From the NCBI RefSeq assembly GCF_003595525.1, contig NZ_CP022680.1, positions 1,018,001-1,082,000 on the forward strand: a stretch of DNA of 64,000 bases. Direction: 5' to 3'. A model generated the notes under the pieces. That model saw only the letters and a list, made by a program, of their open reading frames with translations, was not told the DNA's origin and ran no database searches. Shown here in pieces: positions 32,759 to 42,494 of the stretch. Source of the stretch: Streptococcus respiraculi. Lineage in GTDB: Bacteria > Bacillota > Bacilli > Lactobacillales > Streptococcaceae. Numbering within the stretch: the stretch's first letter is position 1; the number at the start of each line of letters is the position of its first letter. A program made the position numbers and the translations under genes.

Positions 32759-33175
32759 ATGGCACAAATGACCGTACAAATTGTAACGCCAGACGGTATT
32801 CGTTATGATCACCATGCGGCTTTCGTACTAGTTCGGACAACAGAAGGTGAGCTGGGAATTTATCCCGGTCACGTCGAGTTGATTGCCGTTTTGGCCATTG
32901 ATGAAATTAAGGTGCGTCGAATTGACGATGAAAATCACGTAGACTGGATTGCGGTCAATGGTGGGATTATTGAAATCTCTAAAGATTTGATTACCATTGT
33001 TTCAGATTCGGCAGAACGATCGCGTGATATTGATGTCAGTCGTGCGGAACGTGCGAAACTGCGTGCGGAAAAAGAGCTTGAAGAAGCACAAAGCGCCCAC
33101 AATATTGACATGGAAAAACGAGCAGCCATTGCCTTGCAACGGGCGATTAACCGTATCCGTGTTGGAAATAAATAA
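32759..33175 (+). CDS. atpC: ATP synthase F1 subunit epsilon
   Basis: 138 residues: N-terminal beta sandwich ([35 protein letters not shown]) and a C-terminal helical hairpin ([17 protein letters not shown]) that can inhibit rotation. Last gene of the operon. A MITE-like repeat begins at the base directly after its stop codon. Confidence 0.95.
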   Translation: MAQMTVQIVTPDGIRYDHHAAFVLVRTTEGELGIYPGHVELIAVLAIDEIKVRRIDDENHVDWIAVNGGIIEISKDLITIVSDSAERSRDIDVSRAERAKLRAEKELEEAQSAHNIDMEKRAAIALQRAINRIRVGNK

Positions 33176-33374
33176 GAACCTGTATTCATAAGCGAAGTAG
33201 TTCTAATCGGAAGCTTATTTAACGATAATCAAGGTGCTTTTTAGCTCTTTGTCAACTGTAGTGGGTAGATGAAAAGCTAACATCTAAGAAATACTGACTG
33301 TATTTCGAAAAAAAGAAACGATGAGTAGCGTAAAATAAGCCCTGAATAGAGTTGCTGAGCTGTGAATACAGGCC
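33176..33374. repeat. MITE-like element, GAACCTG family, copy 1, with an IS end inside
   Basis: Begins GAACCTGTATTCATAAGCG directly after the atpC stop and ends TGAATACAGGCC, the inverted complement of its start with two changes at the tip. It matches copy 2 (61749-61907) on both sides of an extra segment of about 44 bases (33244-33286) that is an ISL3-type IS end. Inner arms AGCTTATTTAACG and CGTAAAATAAGCC also pair. Confidence 0.82.
33244..33286. mobile_element. Solo end fragment of the ISL3-family element
   Basis: 33244-33266 is identical over 23 bases to the outer right end of the IS at 17738-19204 (in the other orientation), and the following AGATG and GCTAACATCTA also match. No left end or transposase is present, so this is a relic or a minimal non-autonomous derivative. 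Confidence 0.8.
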
Positions 33375-33409
33375 TTAAGGGTAGTAGACTACTTAGATAA
33401 ACGATAATC

Positions 33410-33439
33410 AAAAGAGGCGGGAATCCCAGTCTCTTTTTG
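33410..33439 (+). terminator. Terminator of the ATP synthase operon
   Basis: AAAAGAG-GC-GGGA pairs with TCCC-AG-TCTCTTTT (allowing a small internal loop), followed by a T run. Confidence 0.75.
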
Positions 33440-33477
33440 CGTTTGTCTTTAAAACGCGAGATTTTTGAAATTTTTGG

Positions 33478-33483
33478 TATAAT
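33478..33483 (+). promoter_or_regulatory. Extended -10 promoter very close to the DUF1146 start
   Basis: TGGTATAAT: an extended -10 whose expected start of transcription falls on or next to the ATG at 33490. Confidence 0.55.
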
Positions 33484-33489
33484 AGAGTT

Positions 33490-33720
33490 ATGGTTTTATC
33501 ATTATTAAATGTCTGTAGTCATCTTTTGTTTATCTATCTGGCGCATCATTTACTATTATCGGTAGTGGATTGGTCAAAATGGCTAAAAGGGACAGCAGAA
33601 AATCAGAAGAAAATTCAGCTCTTCATCGTGTTTTTAGCGATTGCCTTGGGATATATGGTCTCGGCTTTCTTTTTGGATATCTTATCCATTGGTCGAAACT
33701 TGTCAGAAGCCTTTCGCTAG
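33490..33720 (+). CDS. DUF1146 family membrane protein
   Basis: 76 residues with two membrane helices (LNVCSHLLFIYLAHHLLL and LFIVFLAIALGYMVSAFFL) and a short loop with the conserved VDWSKWLKG. It matches the YwzB/DUF1146 family, commonly encoded between the ATP synthase operon and murA in Firmicutes. Function unknown. Only AGAG can be found near the start and the -10 box ends six bases before the ATG, so it may be translated from a leaderless mRNA. Confidence 0.85.
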   Translation: MVLSLLNVCSHLLFIYLAHHLLLSVVDWSKWLKGTAENQKKIQLFIVFLAIALGYMVSAFFLDILSIGRNLSEAFR

Positions 33721-33794
33721 GGTTATTGATGAGCCAACCTTAGGCTTGTTTTGAAAGAGAAGCCAATCAAAAAATCGAATGAAGGGAAGAAAAA

Positions 33795-35069
33795 ATGGAT
33801 CAAATTATTGTCAGAGGCGGAAAGACACGCTTGGAAGGTCAAGTCACGATTGAAGGGGCAAAAAATGCAGTATTGCCTCTCTTAGCCGCTACGATTTTAG
33901 CAAATGAAGGCCAGTCGCGCCTTTCCAATGTGCCGATTTTATCAGATGTATTTACCATGAATCATGTGGTAGCTGGCTTGGGGGCTCAGGTAGTTTTCCA
34001 GCAAGATGAAAATGAAATTGTCGTTGATGCTAGAGGTGAGCTTGGTAGCGAAGCACCCTATAAATATGTCAATCAAATGCGGGCTTCTATCGTTGTTTTA
34101 GGTCCAATCTTGGCGCGAAATGGCTATGCCAAGGTATCGATGCCTGGTGGTTGCACGATTGGCAGCCGTCCGATTGATTTGCACCTCAAAGGACTTGAGG
34201 CTATGGGGGCTAGGATTCACCAGCGGGCAGGTTATATTGAGGCGCGAGCAGACCGCTTGCAGGGAGCGCATTTCTACATGGATTTCCCGAGTGTGGGTGC
34301 GACCCAAAACTTGATGATGGCAGCGACCTTAGCTGAGGGTACAACCGTGATTGAAAATGCGGCGCGCGAGCCAGAAATTGTGGACTTGGCGATTTTCCTC
34401 AATAAAATGGGGGCCAAAGTTAAAGGTGCAGGTACAGAAACGATTACAATTAAGGGAGTTTCTGCTCTTCATGGTGCAGATCACCAAGTGGTTCAAGACC
34501 GTATCGAAGCAGGAACCTTTATGGTTGCAGCTGCTATGACCGGTGGCGATGTCTTAGTTAAAGATGCGATTTGGGAGCACAATCGTCCCTTGATTTCTAA
34601 AATGCAGGAAATGGGTGTTGATGTTAGGGAGGAAGACGAGGGGATTCGAGTTCGGTCATACGTGGAACAATTGAAACCTGTGACGGTAAAAACCTTGCCA
34701 CATCCAGGTTTTCCGACCGATATGCAGGCTCAATTTACAGCTCTTATGGCGGTAGCAAAGGGTGAGTCAACCATGATTGAGACGGTCTTTGAGAATCGTT
34801 TCCAGCATTTGGAAGAATTGCGACGGATGGACTTACATTCAGATATTCTGCGTGACACAGCTATTATCACAGGGGGGACACCGCTTCAAGGTGCAGAAGT
34901 TATGTCAACAGACTTGAGAGCCAGTGCTGCTCTTATTCTGATAGGGCTAGTAGCAGAAGGTGTGACAACTGTTGGAAAATTAACACATTTGGATCGTGGG
35001 TATTACCGCTTCCATGAGAAATTGGCTGCTTTAGGGGCAGATATTGAACGCATTAATGGAGAAGAATAG
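33795..35069 (+). CDS. murA: UDP-N-acetylglucosamine 1-carboxyvinyltransferase
   Basis: 424 residues. The active-site cysteine (target of fosfomycin) is in [15 protein letters not shown] near residue 120; [16 protein letters not shown] N-terminal and GRAxxLH-type regions (here [16 protein letters not shown]) are present. It adds enolpyruvyl to UDP-GlcNAc, the first committed step of peptidoglycan synthesis. Streptococci have two MurA paralogues; the epuA-endA neighbourhood is that of the one usually called MurA1. AAGGGAAG precedes the ATG; epuA starts at the base after its stop. Confidence 0.95.
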   Translation: MDQIIVRGGKTRLEGQVTIEGAKNAVLPLLAATILANEGQSRLSNVPILSDVFTMNHVVAGLGAQVVFQQDENEIVVDARGELGSEAPYKYVNQMRASIVVLGPILARNGYAKVSMPGGCTIGSRPIDLHLKGLEAMGARIHQRAGYIEARADRLQGAHFYMDFPSVGATQNLMMAATLAEGTTVIENAAREPEIVDLAIFLNKMGAKVKGAGTETITIKGVSALHGADHQVVQDRIEAGTFMVAAAMTGGDVLVKDAIWEHNRPLISKMQEMGVDVREEDEGIRVRSYVEQLKPVTVKTLPHPGFPTDMQAQFTALMAVAKGESTMIETVFENRFQHLEELRRMDLHSDILRDTAIITGGTPLQGAEVMSTDLRASAALILIGLVAEGVTTVGKLTHLDRGYYRFHEKLAALGADIERINGEE

Positions 35070-35264
35070 ATGGATCAGAAAGAAAATCTACGTTTTGTTG
35101 GCAATCAGATACTATTGATTCTTTTTGTCATTCTCCTGGCATTGATTCTTTTTGCAATTGGACTCATGGTTGGCTATGGTGTGATTGGAGATGGTAGCAA
35201 TATTTGGGCTATTTTATCCCCCGAAAAATGGCAGGAATTGATTGGCAAATTTACAGGAAAGTAG
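35070..35264 (+). CDS. epuA: EpuA family small membrane protein
   Basis: 64 residues: short charged N-terminus, one membrane helix (ILLILFVILLALILFAIGLM), then GYGVIGDGSNIWAILSPEKW. This matches EpuA, the gene linked to endA in pneumococcus, also labelled DNA-directed RNA polymerase subunit beta in databases because of its RpoE-like (epsilon-class) small-protein family name. Its start abuts the murA stop, so it is translationally coupled. Its precise role is not established. Confidence 0.85.
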   Translation: MDQKENLRFVGNQILLILFVILLALILFAIGLMVGYGVIGDGSNIWAILSPEKWQELIGKFTGK

Positions 35265-35351
35265 CAATCGGGCAGTGACTGTAATGTTTTATGATGAGCT
35301 GGTTTCGTCCAGTCATTAGAATAGAAAACAGTTCAAGTTAAGAAGATGAGT

Positions 35352-35375
35352 AGGCTGAGTACGATGGTTCAGCCT
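35352..35375 (+). terminator. Hairpin after epuA
   Basis: AGGCTGAG, loop TACGATG, GTTCAGCCT, then CTTT. A weak T run, so partial termination before endA is likely. Confidence 0.55.
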
Positions 35376-35404
35376 CTTTCACTGTGGATTTTGTTAGGAG
35401 TAAT

Positions 35405-36235
35405 ATGGCAAGGAAAAAAACAAAAAAGCAGAGTATGAGTCTAGCTAGCCTAGTGATCACACTCTTACTGGTGGCTGGTGGTTATTTTTGGGCAGAAGAA
35501 CCTTCGACCGTATCTCACCGACCAGTTACTAGAATAGAAACCGCTACATCTAGGCCATCAGAGGAGCTAGCACATTCCGTTTTGACGGACACGGTACGGG
35601 CTCAGTTGGGATCTGACCTTGTCTACAACGGAGCAGGTGCTTTCATTGTCAATGGCAATCAGACTGATCTGGACGCCTCTGTAGCGAGCGCTCCTTATGC
35701 AGATAATCGAACCAAGACTGCGCAGGGGAAACTGGTACCAACTGTCGCAAATGCTCTTTTAAGTAAGGCGACCCGTCAGTATCAAAAGCGGGAGGAGACA
35801 GGAAATGGCTCGACCAGCTGGAAACCGGCTGGCTGGCATCAAGTGAGAAATTTAGAAGGGGAATATAACCATGCCATTGACAGGGGGCACTTGTTAGCTT
35901 ATTCCTTAGTTGGTGGGCTAAAAGGGTACGATGCTTCAACCAGTAACCCTAAAAATATAGCGGTCCAGACTGCGTGGTCCAACCAATCCAATCGCCCAGA
36001 TGCGACAGGTCAAAATTATTTTGAAACACAGGTACGTAGAGCCTTAGATCAAAATAAGCGGGTACGGTATCGAGTGACATTGATCTATCAATCGCAGGAA
36101 GATTTAGTGCCAGTAGGAAGTCATTTGGAAGCGAAAGCAGGAGACGGCAGTCTGGAGTTTAATGTTTTTGTCCCAAATGTCCAGCAGGGCTTAGTTATTG
36201 ATTATTATAGTGGGAAGATTCATCTTAACCAGTAG
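35405..36235 (+). CDS. endA: DNA-entry nuclease EndA
   Basis: 276 residues from the ATG at 35405 with TAGGAG upstream. An uncleaved N-terminal membrane anchor ([15 protein letters not shown]) precedes a DNA/RNA non-specific endonuclease domain with the catalytic motif [15 protein letters not shown] (histidine near residue 162) and metal-binding asparagine region [16 protein letters not shown]. In competent streptococci EndA degrades one strand of incoming DNA at the cell surface. The motif is intact. No competence-type promoter is seen directly upstream. Confidence 0.93.
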   Translation: MARKKTKKQSMSLASLVITLLLVAGGYFWAEEPSTVSHRPVTRIETATSRPSEELAHSVLTDTVRAQLGSDLVYNGAGAFIVNGNQTDLDASVASAPYADNRTKTAQGKLVPTVANALLSKATRQYQKREETGNGSTSWKPAGWHQVRNLEGEYNHAIDRGHLLAYSLVGGLKGYDASTSNPKNIAVQTAWSNQSNRPDATGQNYFETQVRRALDQNKRVRYRVTLIYQSQEDLVPVGSHLEAKAGDGSLEFNVFVPNVQQGLVIDYYSGKIHLNQ

Positions 36236-36243
36236 GAGATGTG

Positions 36244-36708
36244 ATGATTGAGATTGAAGAAAAACTGCGCCTAAGGCGTGGTAAACCAAATGATAGCGAA
36301 GCTCTTACTTGGTATCAGGATCAAGAAGTGGTTTATCTTGTAGATGGAGTGAGGGAAAGCTACAGTCTTGAAAAATTACAGCGAATGTATGCTTACTTGG
36401 ATCAGGTAGGTGAACTCTATACGATTGAAGTTCAAGAGGAAACGGGCTGGAAGGCAATTGGCGATGTCACCTTTTCACAGAATGATATACCAATTGTGAT
36501 TGGGGATCCAGCCTACCGGGGACAAGGGCTTGGGAAAAAGATTGTTCAAGCTCTAGTCGCAGAGGCTAAAAAACGAGGCTATTCTGCACTACATGTCAGG
36601 GAAATCTATAAGGGGAACTACGCTTCCCAGAAATGTTTTACTGCTTGCGGATTTGAGATTCAAAGGGAGACAGAAAAAGGTTATTCGTATAGACGAGACT
36701 TGGGATAA
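36244..36708 (+). CDS. GNAT family N-acetyltransferase
   Basis: 154 residues from the ATG at 36244, with AGGAG seven bases upstream. The acetyl-CoA binding motif is DPAYRGQGLGKKIVQALV and the C-terminal NYASQKCFTACGFEIQRE is typical of the fold. The domain covers the whole protein. The acceptor is unknown. It lies eight bases after endA and may share its transcript. The pheS promoter begins directly after it. Confidence 0.85.
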   Translation: MIEIEEKLRLRRGKPNDSEALTWYQDQEVVYLVDGVRESYSLEKLQRMYAYLDQVGELYTIEVQEETGWKAIGDVTFSQNDIPIVIGDPAYRGQGLGKKIVQALVAEAKKRGYSALHVREIYKGNYASQKCFTACGFEIQRETEKGYSYRRDLG

Positions 36709-36712
36709 GTCC

Positions 36713-36741
36713 TTGCCAAATCTTCCTAATTCTGCTAGAAT
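36713..36741 (+). promoter_or_regulatory. Promoter of pheS-GNAT-pheT
   Basis: TTGCCA (36713-36718), 17-base spacer, TAGAAT (36736-36741). Transcription would start near 36748, giving a leader of about 360 bases. Confidence 0.7.
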
Positions 36742-36792
36742 GAAAGTAGTGCTCAGGGGAAATTAACAGCTTGTCTGCTGGTTTTCATGGGG

Positions 36793-36898
36793 TATAGTGG
36801 TTTCGTTTTGATTCAGTACTAGGCAAGGAGTCGCAGGTATAACTTAGGTTGGACAAGACGCGTTAACGCCGTAATAAATGAAAACGAAACGACTATCA
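36793..36898 (+). repeat. MITE-like repeat, TATAG family, copy C, in the pheS leader
   Basis: Starts TATAGTGGTTTCGTTTT and ends AAAACGAAACGACTATCA, arms that pair in 14 of 15 positions. The middle (AGGCAAGGAG, GCAGGTATAACTT) is a diverged version of copies A and B. It lies between the promoter and the T-box. Confidence 0.6.
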
Positions 36899-36904
36899 AA
36901 TTGA

Positions 36905-37096
36905 ATAGAAGTCTGCAAGACTAGTACATCTAGGGAAACTGTCTAGGGAGATGAGCCGTGACTGGAAGCTCATTCAGTGAAAATAGGTCGAATTCACTTG
37001 CGTACGGACTTACAAATAAAGGTTTGCAATGCAGCAAATGAAAACGGATGGTACCGCGTGACAACGCTCCGATTGGGTGTGGTCATGCGTTTTTAT
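36905..37096 (+). ncRNA. T-box leader (tRNA-Phe sensing) of pheST
   Basis: The T-box core GGATGGTACCGCG (37046-37057) is clear. Upstream, a long stem region has AGTA and AGGGAG motifs and a loop GAATTCAC whose TTC (36993-36995) is a plausible specifier for phenylalanine. Downstream, GCGTGAC (37055-37061) can pair with GTCATGCG before TTTTTATTTT (37082-37097) as the terminator. Uncharged tRNA-Phe should pair at the T-box and prevent termination, raising pheST expression. Confidence 0.85.
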
Positions 37097-37108
37097 TTTG
37101 GAGGAAAT

Positions 37109-38155
37109 ATGTCAACAATTGAACAACAATTAGCTGAATTAAGACAATCAACACTAGATGAATTGAAAAAGATTCGCTATGAAAATGCCAAGGAATTACA
37201 AGACTTACGGGTTGCCGTATTAGGGAAAAAAGGATCTTTGACAGACTTATTGAAAGGACTCAAGGATCTCTCAAATGATATGAAGCCGATTATTGGAAAA
37301 CAGGTCAATGAAGTTCGTGATGTCTTGACCAAGGCTTTTGAAGAAACGGCAGTTCTTGTCGAAGCAGAAAAAATCAAGGCGCAATTAGCTCAAGAATCAA
37401 TTGATGTAACCTTACCAGGACGAAGTGTCAAACAAGGCTATCGTCATGTCTTGACCCAAACGAGTGAAGAAATCGAAGATATTTTCTTAGGGATGGGCTT
37501 CCAGATTGTCGATGGTTTTGAAGTAGAAAAAGACTATTACAACTTTGAGCGGATGAACTTGCCAAAAGATCACCCAGCTCGTGATATGCAAGATACTTTC
37601 TATATTACTGAGGAAATTTTAATGCGGACCCACACCAGTCCTGTACAAGCACGGACCATGGACCAGCATGATTTTTCAAAGGGTGCTCTCAAAATGATTT
37701 CTCCAGGGCGTGTTTTCCGCCGCGATACAGATGATGCAACACACAGTCATCAATTCCACCAAATTGAGGGCTTGGTTGTTGGGAAAAATGTCTCAATGGG
37801 TGACTTAAAAGGTACACTTGAGATGATTATCAAAAAAATGTTTGGTGAGGATCGTCAGATTCGCTTACGTCCTTCGTATTTCCCATTTACCGAACCATCT
37901 GTTGAAGTCGATGTATCCTGCTTTAAGTGTGGCGGAGATGGCTGTAATGTCTGCAAAAAGACTGGTTGGATTGAGATTTTAGGGGCAGGAATGGTTCACC
38001 CACACGTGTTAGAAATGAGTGGCATTGATCCAACAGAATATTCTGGTTTTGCCTTTGGTTTAGGTCAAGAACGGATTGCCATGTTGCGCTATGGAATCAA
38101 TGATATTCGTGGCTTCTACCAAGGGGATAGCCGTTTTGCTGAACAATTCAAGTAA
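37109..38155 (+). CDS. pheS: Phenylalanyl-tRNA synthetase alpha subunit
   Basis: 348 residues from the ATG at 37109, which has GGAGG before it; the longer open frame from 36977 runs through the T-box and is not coding. An N-terminal coiled coil (residues 1-85) is followed by the class II catalytic core: motif 1 region [16 protein letters not shown], motif 2 [19 protein letters not shown], motif 3 [14 protein letters not shown]. It joins with PheT as an alpha2-beta2 enzyme charging tRNA-Phe. A GNAT gene separates pheS from pheT. Confidence 0.96.
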   Translation: MSTIEQQLAELRQSTLDELKKIRYENAKELQDLRVAVLGKKGSLTDLLKGLKDLSNDMKPIIGKQVNEVRDVLTKAFEETAVLVEAEKIKAQLAQESIDVTLPGRSVKQGYRHVLTQTSEEIEDIFLGMGFQIVDGFEVEKDYYNFERMNLPKDHPARDMQDTFYITEEILMRTHTSPVQARTMDQHDFSKGALKMISPGRVFRRDTDDATHSHQFHQIEGLVVGKNVSMGDLKGTLEMIIKKMFGEDRQIRLRPSYFPFTEPSVEVDVSCFKCGGDGCNVCKKTGWIEILGAGMVHPHVLEMSGIDPTEYSGFAFGLGQERIAMLRYGINDIRGFYQGDSRFAEQFK

Positions 38156-38164
38156 GGTGTTTAT

Positions 38165-38683
38165 ATGATTAGTGTAGTTGAGAAAAAAGATCTACCCTTA
38201 CTTCGTGAAATGGCCATGCAAACCTTTCGTGAAACCTTTGGTGCCTTTATCAAAGAAGCTGATTTGGAGTATTTTTATACCCATGATTTAGCACTTGAAA
38301 CCTTGGAAAAAGAATGGGAAAATCCAGAATCAGCCCATTACTTTGTCCTTCATGAAGGGCAGCCAGTTGGATTTTTGAAGGTGAACTGGGGAGAGGCCCA
38401 GACCGAGCATGAACTAGAAGATGCGTTTGAAATTCAACGTTTGTATATTTTGCAGTCCCACCAAGGTTATGGTTTGGGAAAGGCCTTATTCGAATTTGCT
38501 CTTGAAAAGGCAGTAGCAGGTCAGTTTACCTGGGCTTGGCTAGGAGTTTGGGAGAAGAATTTTAAGGCACAAAATTTTTATTTCAAGTATGGATTTGAAC
38601 GCTTTAGTGAGCATGAATATGTAACAGGAGATACGGTGGATATTGACTGGCTCTTGAAAAAGCGGATAAATGAAGAAAAATGA
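38165..38683 (+). CDS. GNAT family N-acetyltransferase between pheS and pheT
   Basis: 172 residues. The acetyl-CoA loop is LQSHQGYGLGKALFEFAL and the end AQNFYFKYGFERFSEHEY is typical of GNAT enzymes. It sits nine bases after pheS and nine before pheT, so it is under T-box control with them. The same gene order occurs in other streptococci, which suggests a conserved link; whether it acts on an amino acid, a tRNA-related molecule or a polyamine is not known. Confidence 0.88.
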   Translation: MISVVEKKDLPLLREMAMQTFRETFGAFIKEADLEYFYTHDLALETLEKEWENPESAHYFVLHEGQPVGFLKVNWGEAQTEHELEDAFEIQRLYILQSHQGYGLGKALFEFALEKAVAGQFTWAWLGVWEKNFKAQNFYFKYGFERFSEHEYVTGDTVDIDWLLKKRINEEK

Positions 38684-38692
38684 GGAAGTAAG

Positions 38693-41095
38693 ATGTTAGT
38701 AAGTTACAAATGGTTAAAAGAATTAGTAAATATTGACGTGCCGAGTAAGGAATTGGCTGAAAAAATGTCAACAACGGGAATTGAGGTAGAAGGTGTGGCT
38801 TCTCCTGCAGCAGGTCTGTCAAAAATAGTGGTCGGCGAAGTCCTGTCTTGCGAAGATGTTCCAGAAACGCACCTTCACGTCTGCCAAGTGGATGTGGGTG
38901 AAGAAGCTCCTCGCCAAATCGTCTGTGGAGCACCGAATGTCCGTGCAGGTATCAAGGTCATGGTGGCTCTTCCTGGGGCACGTATTGCCGATAATTATAA
39001 GATAAAAAAAGGAAAAATCCGTGGCTTGGAATCGCTCGGCATGATTTGTTCTCTCGGAGAACTCGGTATTTCAGACTCGGTGGTGCCAAAAGAGTTTGCG
39101 GACGGGATTCAGATTTTGTCAGCAGATGCAGTTAACGGAGACGAAGTCTTTTCTTATCTTGATTTGGATGATGAAGTGATTGAACTATCTATCACGCCAA
39201 ACCGTGCGGATGCCCTTTCCATGCGTGGAGTAGCCCATGAAGTTGCGGCAATCTATGATCAGGCTGTTCAGTTTAAGGATTTTCCCCTTGTAGAAGTAGA
39301 GAAAAAAGCGAGCGATGTGATTGAGGTAGCGATTGAATCTGAAAAGGTTGCAACCTATCGTGCGCGTGTGATTGAAAATGTGACAATCGCACCGAGTCCT
39401 CAGTGGTTGCAAAATCTCTTGATGAATGCAGGGATTCGCCCGATTAACAATGTGGTCGATGTGACCAACTATATCTTGCTCTATTTCGGACAACCTATGC
39501 ACGCTTTTGACCTAGATAAATTTGAAAGCAAAACCATTGTGGCGCGTGATGCACGAGATGGGGAAAGCTTGGTGACCTTGGATGAAGTCGAGCGTGAATT
39601 AGTAGCAGATGATATTGTCATTTCCGTTGCTGATAAGGCGGTTGCCCTTGGTGGTGTCATGGGTGGCGTTGCAACTGAGATTGATCATCAATCGACAAAT
39701 GTGGTGTTAGAAGCAGCACTTTTTGATGGAAAATCTATTCGGAAAACATCTGGTCGATTAAACCTACGATCTGAATCGTCTTCCCGTTTTGAAAAAGGGA
39801 TCAACGTGGCTGATATTGCAGCGGCTATGGATACAGCAGCTAGTATGATTGCAGACTTAGCAGGTGGTCAGGTTCTTTCAGGTGTTGTGTCTGCAGGTGA
39901 GGTTGAGACCAGTCCAGTAGCTGTTTCTGCTAGTCTAGAGTATGTCAATCGTTCCTTGGGAACTAGTCTTGTCTATAGCGATATTGCTGATATCTTCCGT
40001 CGTTTGGGTATGGAAATTGCAGGTGATGAGGAAACCTTTACCGTTCAAGTGCCCCGTCGCCGTTGGGATATCCGTATTCCAGCAGACTTGGTTGAAGAAA
40101 TTGCGCGGATTTATGGCTATGACAATCTTCCGACAACTCTGCCAAAAGAAGATGGAACAGCTGGTGAATTGACAAGGAGCCAAAAATTCCGCCGTCAGAT
40201 ACGTCAGGTTGCTGAGGGAGCTGGTTTGAGTGAAGTTATTACCTATGCACTGACGACTCCCGAAAAAGCAGTTGAATTTAGCTTGACACCAACAAATGTA
40301 ACAGAATTGATGTGGCCAATGACAGTAGATCGTTCTGCTCTTCGTCAGAATATGATTTCAGGTATGCTAGAAACAGTAGCCTATAATGTAGCCCGTAGAA
40401 ATAAAGACTTGGCCTTGTATGAAATCGGAAAAGTCTTTGAACAAACAGGTAATCCGGCAGAAGATTTACCACAAGAAATTACGAAATTTGCCTTTGCTTT
40501 GACAGGATTAGTAGCAGAAAAAGATTTCCAAACAGTAGCAGTGCCAGTAGATTTCTTCCATGCAAAAGGGGTATTAGAAGCCCTCTTTGCCAAGTATTCG
40601 CTTGAAGTCCATTATGTAGCAACTAGTAGCCTAGGGGCTCTTCACCCTGGACGGACAGCCCAGCTTGAGCTAGATGGTCAAGTGATTGGGTTTGTGGGGC
40701 AGGTGCATCCGCAGCTGGCGAAAGACTACGGTATTCCAGAAACCTATGTGGCAGAAGTTAATGTCGATGCGCTGGAAGCTGTGCTTCAACCAGCTAAGCC
40801 TTTTACAGACATTTCAAAATTCCCAGCAGTTAGTCGTGACATTGCCTTCTTGGTCGACCGTGAGACCCAGCACCAAGCAATTTTGGATGCTATTTCATCA
40901 GCCAATGTAAAGCGTCTGACCAAGGTGAGCCTCTTTGATATCTACACTGGAACTAACATTGAAGCTGGCAAAAAATCAATGGCTTATAACTTGACCTTCC
41001 AAAATCCGAGCGATAGCTTGACTGATGAGGAAGTGGCTAAGTATATGGAAAAAATTGCAAAAGCGCTCGAAGAAATCGGCGCGGAGATTCGCTAA
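38693..41095 (+). CDS. pheT: Phenylalanyl-tRNA synthetase beta subunit
   Basis: 800 residues, normal length. In order: N-terminal tRNA-binding EMAP-like domain ([20 protein letters not shown]), B3/B4 editing domain (around [22 protein letters not shown]), B5 domain ([22 protein letters not shown]), the catalytic-like core and a C-terminal anticodon-binding ferredoxin fold ([13 protein letters not shown]). The beta subunit binds tRNA and clears mischarged Tyr-tRNA-Phe. Preceded by GAGGAAG. Confidence 0.96.
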   Translation: MLVSYKWLKELVNIDVPSKELAEKMSTTGIEVEGVASPAAGLSKIVVGEVLSCEDVPETHLHVCQVDVGEEAPRQIVCGAPNVRAGIKVMVALPGARIADNYKIKKGKIRGLESLGMICSLGELGISDSVVPKEFADGIQILSADAVNGDEVFSYLDLDDEVIELSITPNRADALSMRGVAHEVAAIYDQAVQFKDFPLVEVEKKASDVIEVAIESEKVATYRARVIENVTIAPSPQWLQNLLMNAGIRPINNVVDVTNYILLYFGQPMHAFDLDKFESKTIVARDARDGESLVTLDEVERELVADDIVISVADKAVALGGVMGGVATEIDHQSTNVVLEAALFDGKSIRKTSGRLNLRSESSSRFEKGINVADIAAAMDTAASMIADLAGGQVLSGVVSAGEVETSPVAVSASLEYVNRSLGTSLVYSDIADIFRRLGMEIAGDEETFTVQVPRRRWDIRIPADLVEEIARIYGYDNLPTTLPKEDGTAGELTRSQKFRRQIRQVAEGAGLSEVITYALTTPEKAVEFSLTPTNVTELMWPMTVDRSALRQNMISGMLETVAYNVARRNKDLALYEIGKVFEQTGNPAEDLPQEITKFAFALTGLVAEKDFQTVAVPVDFFHAKGVLEALFAKYSLEVHYVATSSLGALHPGRTAQLELDGQVIGFVGQVHPQLAKDYGIPETYVAEVNVDALEAVLQPAKPFTDISKFPAVSRDIAFLVDRETQHQAILDAISSANVKRLTKVSLFDIYTGTNIEAGKKSMAYNLTFQNPSDSLTDEEVAKYMEKIAKALEEIGAEIR

Positions 41096-41129
41096 TCGTT
41101 GGCATTAGAGAGAACAAAAGGAGAGGAAA

Positions 41130-41594
41130 ATGGACATTTGGACCAAACTATATGAAACGGCGCGAAATCAATACGCTCCAGTAGAAGTTACACCTTTTGT
41201 CTATGCCCACCATGTGGTGGCTGCTTTTGAAGCAGAAAATGGAGAGATTTTCACGGGCTTTTGTATGGAGGGAACAGCAGGCGTTTTTCATCTTTGTGCA
41301 GAGCGTGCAGCTGCCTTTAATATGTATCAATTGTCAGGCCAAACGACCATTAAGCGCATGCTTGCTTTTCGTGACAAGCCTCCGTATGGAGGTGGCTCAG
41401 GTATGCCCTGTGGTGCCTGTCGGGAATTTCTCATGCAGCTATCGTCTCAGAACAAAGACATGGAAATCATGCTCGACTATGAGACGCGTGAGACTGTGAC
41501 TCTAAAAGACCTCATGCCTTACTGGTGGGGTGCAGAACGTTATCAAGCAGATGAAGTGGCAGATAGCAAATCAGACAACTCTCTGTTCAAATAA
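41130..41594 (+). CDS. Cytidine deaminase-like zinc enzyme
   Basis: 154 residues with the zinc motifs CAERAAAFNMY (glutamate as proton shuttle) and PCGACREFLMQL. This is the cytidine deaminase fold, but it is longer and otherwise unlike the standard Cdd, with a tail of unknown use (YWWGAERYQADEVADSK). The substrate may be a nucleoside or a related compound. GGAGAGG precedes the ATG. A bidirectional terminator separates it from the next, convergent gene. Confidence 0.8.
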   Translation: MDIWTKLYETARNQYAPVEVTPFVYAHHVVAAFEAENGEIFTGFCMEGTAGVFHLCAERAAAFNMYQLSGQTTIKRMLAFRDKPPYGGGSGMPCGACREFLMQLSSQNKDMEIMLDYETRETVTLKDLMPYWWGAERYQADEVADSKSDNSLFK

Positions 41595-41596
41595 GC

Positions 41597-41624
41597 AAAA
41601 AACTTGGGAACTTCCCAAGTTTTT
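41597..41624. terminator. Bidirectional terminator
   Basis: AAAAACTTGGGA, AC, TTCCCAAGTTTTT: a stem flanked by A and T runs, serving the deaminase gene and the convergent hypothetical gene. Confidence 0.8.
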
Positions 41625-41630
41625 CTTGTA

Positions 41631-41957
41631 TTAAAGTAAAAATAATTCAATCTTAATTTGCTCTGTGTCACCGTATTTGGCAAGGAGTTGTTCTGCGATG
41701 TCATCATAGAGGGTGTGGATGACGGCGATTTTTTCTGGAAATTGCTTGCCGATATAGTCGAACTTGCATTCAATGGTCAGAAATAACTCGTGAAAGAGCT
41801 CATTGATATGTTCTAACTGGGGAATCAATTCCTCATCGTCTTTTAGAAAATGAGGGGGCTCTGTGCGGTGTTCAGCAAAATCATCGATTTTCTTGACAGG
41901 AAAACAGCCGTATTCTAGGCAAAATTCGTACATGTCATACTCCATTCTTGGTTTCAT
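41631..41957 (-). CDS. Small acidic hypothetical protein
   Basis: 108 residues, rich in acidic and aromatic residues (MYEFCLEYGCFPVKKIDDFA, LEHINELFHELFLTIECKFD), no signal peptide or membrane segment, predicted mostly helical. I do not recognise the family. The codon pattern is normal for the region and the gene has its own terminator side, so it is probably real. ATG at 41957 is the longest start; MEYD four codons on is possible. Confidence 0.65.
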   Translation of the reverse strand: MKPRMEYDMYEFCLEYGCFPVKKIDDFAEHRTEPPHFLKDDEELIPQLEHINELFHELFLTIECKFDYIGKQFPEKIAVIHTLYDDIAEQLLAKYGDTEQIKIELFLL

Positions 41958-42494
41958 ATTTCATAAAAATCTGTATCGTTATTTGACTATACCATATTTA
42001 CCAGTAGAACCCAACTAATCTGTTTCAGATTTCTTTAATGAAACTTCCAGTTTTCTTGTATGTTTTTCGATGACACTATTTCTATCAAGGACAAAGGAAG
42101 GGACACATGAAAACAAGAATTGTATAAAAGCAGTTTCGACAGAAAGAATCAAAGTATACCGTAGATAAGAGTACCTTTGCTCAATTACTAGCGTCTTAGT
42201 TAGCCTCCATAAGAAAGGTTCTAAAAAGAAATTCTTATAATCGCTTGCTTTTCTTCCCTCAGTAGAGATTGAGGATTTTTTTATGTTGATTTGTAGACCA
42301 AGTAAAGGCTTTCTACGTTTTGTCTGTAGGCGTTGAAGGTGTAGAGAAGCTTGTTTTTTAAAGGTTTTTGTTTTGCGGAAACCATCTCATTTTCTTCTAT
42401 GTTTTGTTGAGGAAATAAAGAAAAAAGGAAAAATATTCATTTTTTTGAAAAAAACATTCGTTTTTTAGCGATAAGTTATGAAATTTGTATGTGT
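41958..42494 (+). other. Gene-free stretch before the surface protein gene
   Basis: No gene recognised. It holds a terminator-like hairpin (CCCTCA, TTGAGG, T run near 42256-42283) and a six-codon ORF MKTRIV at 42107 with AAGGAAGGGA in front. A long AT-rich segment precedes the promoter at 42495. It may be the remains of a lost gene. Confidence 0.4.

Noticed and set aside
36977-37108. N-terminal extension of pheS.
   Set aside because: These codons lie in the T-box and its terminator. The ATG at 37109 has a GGAGG and gives the standard protein.
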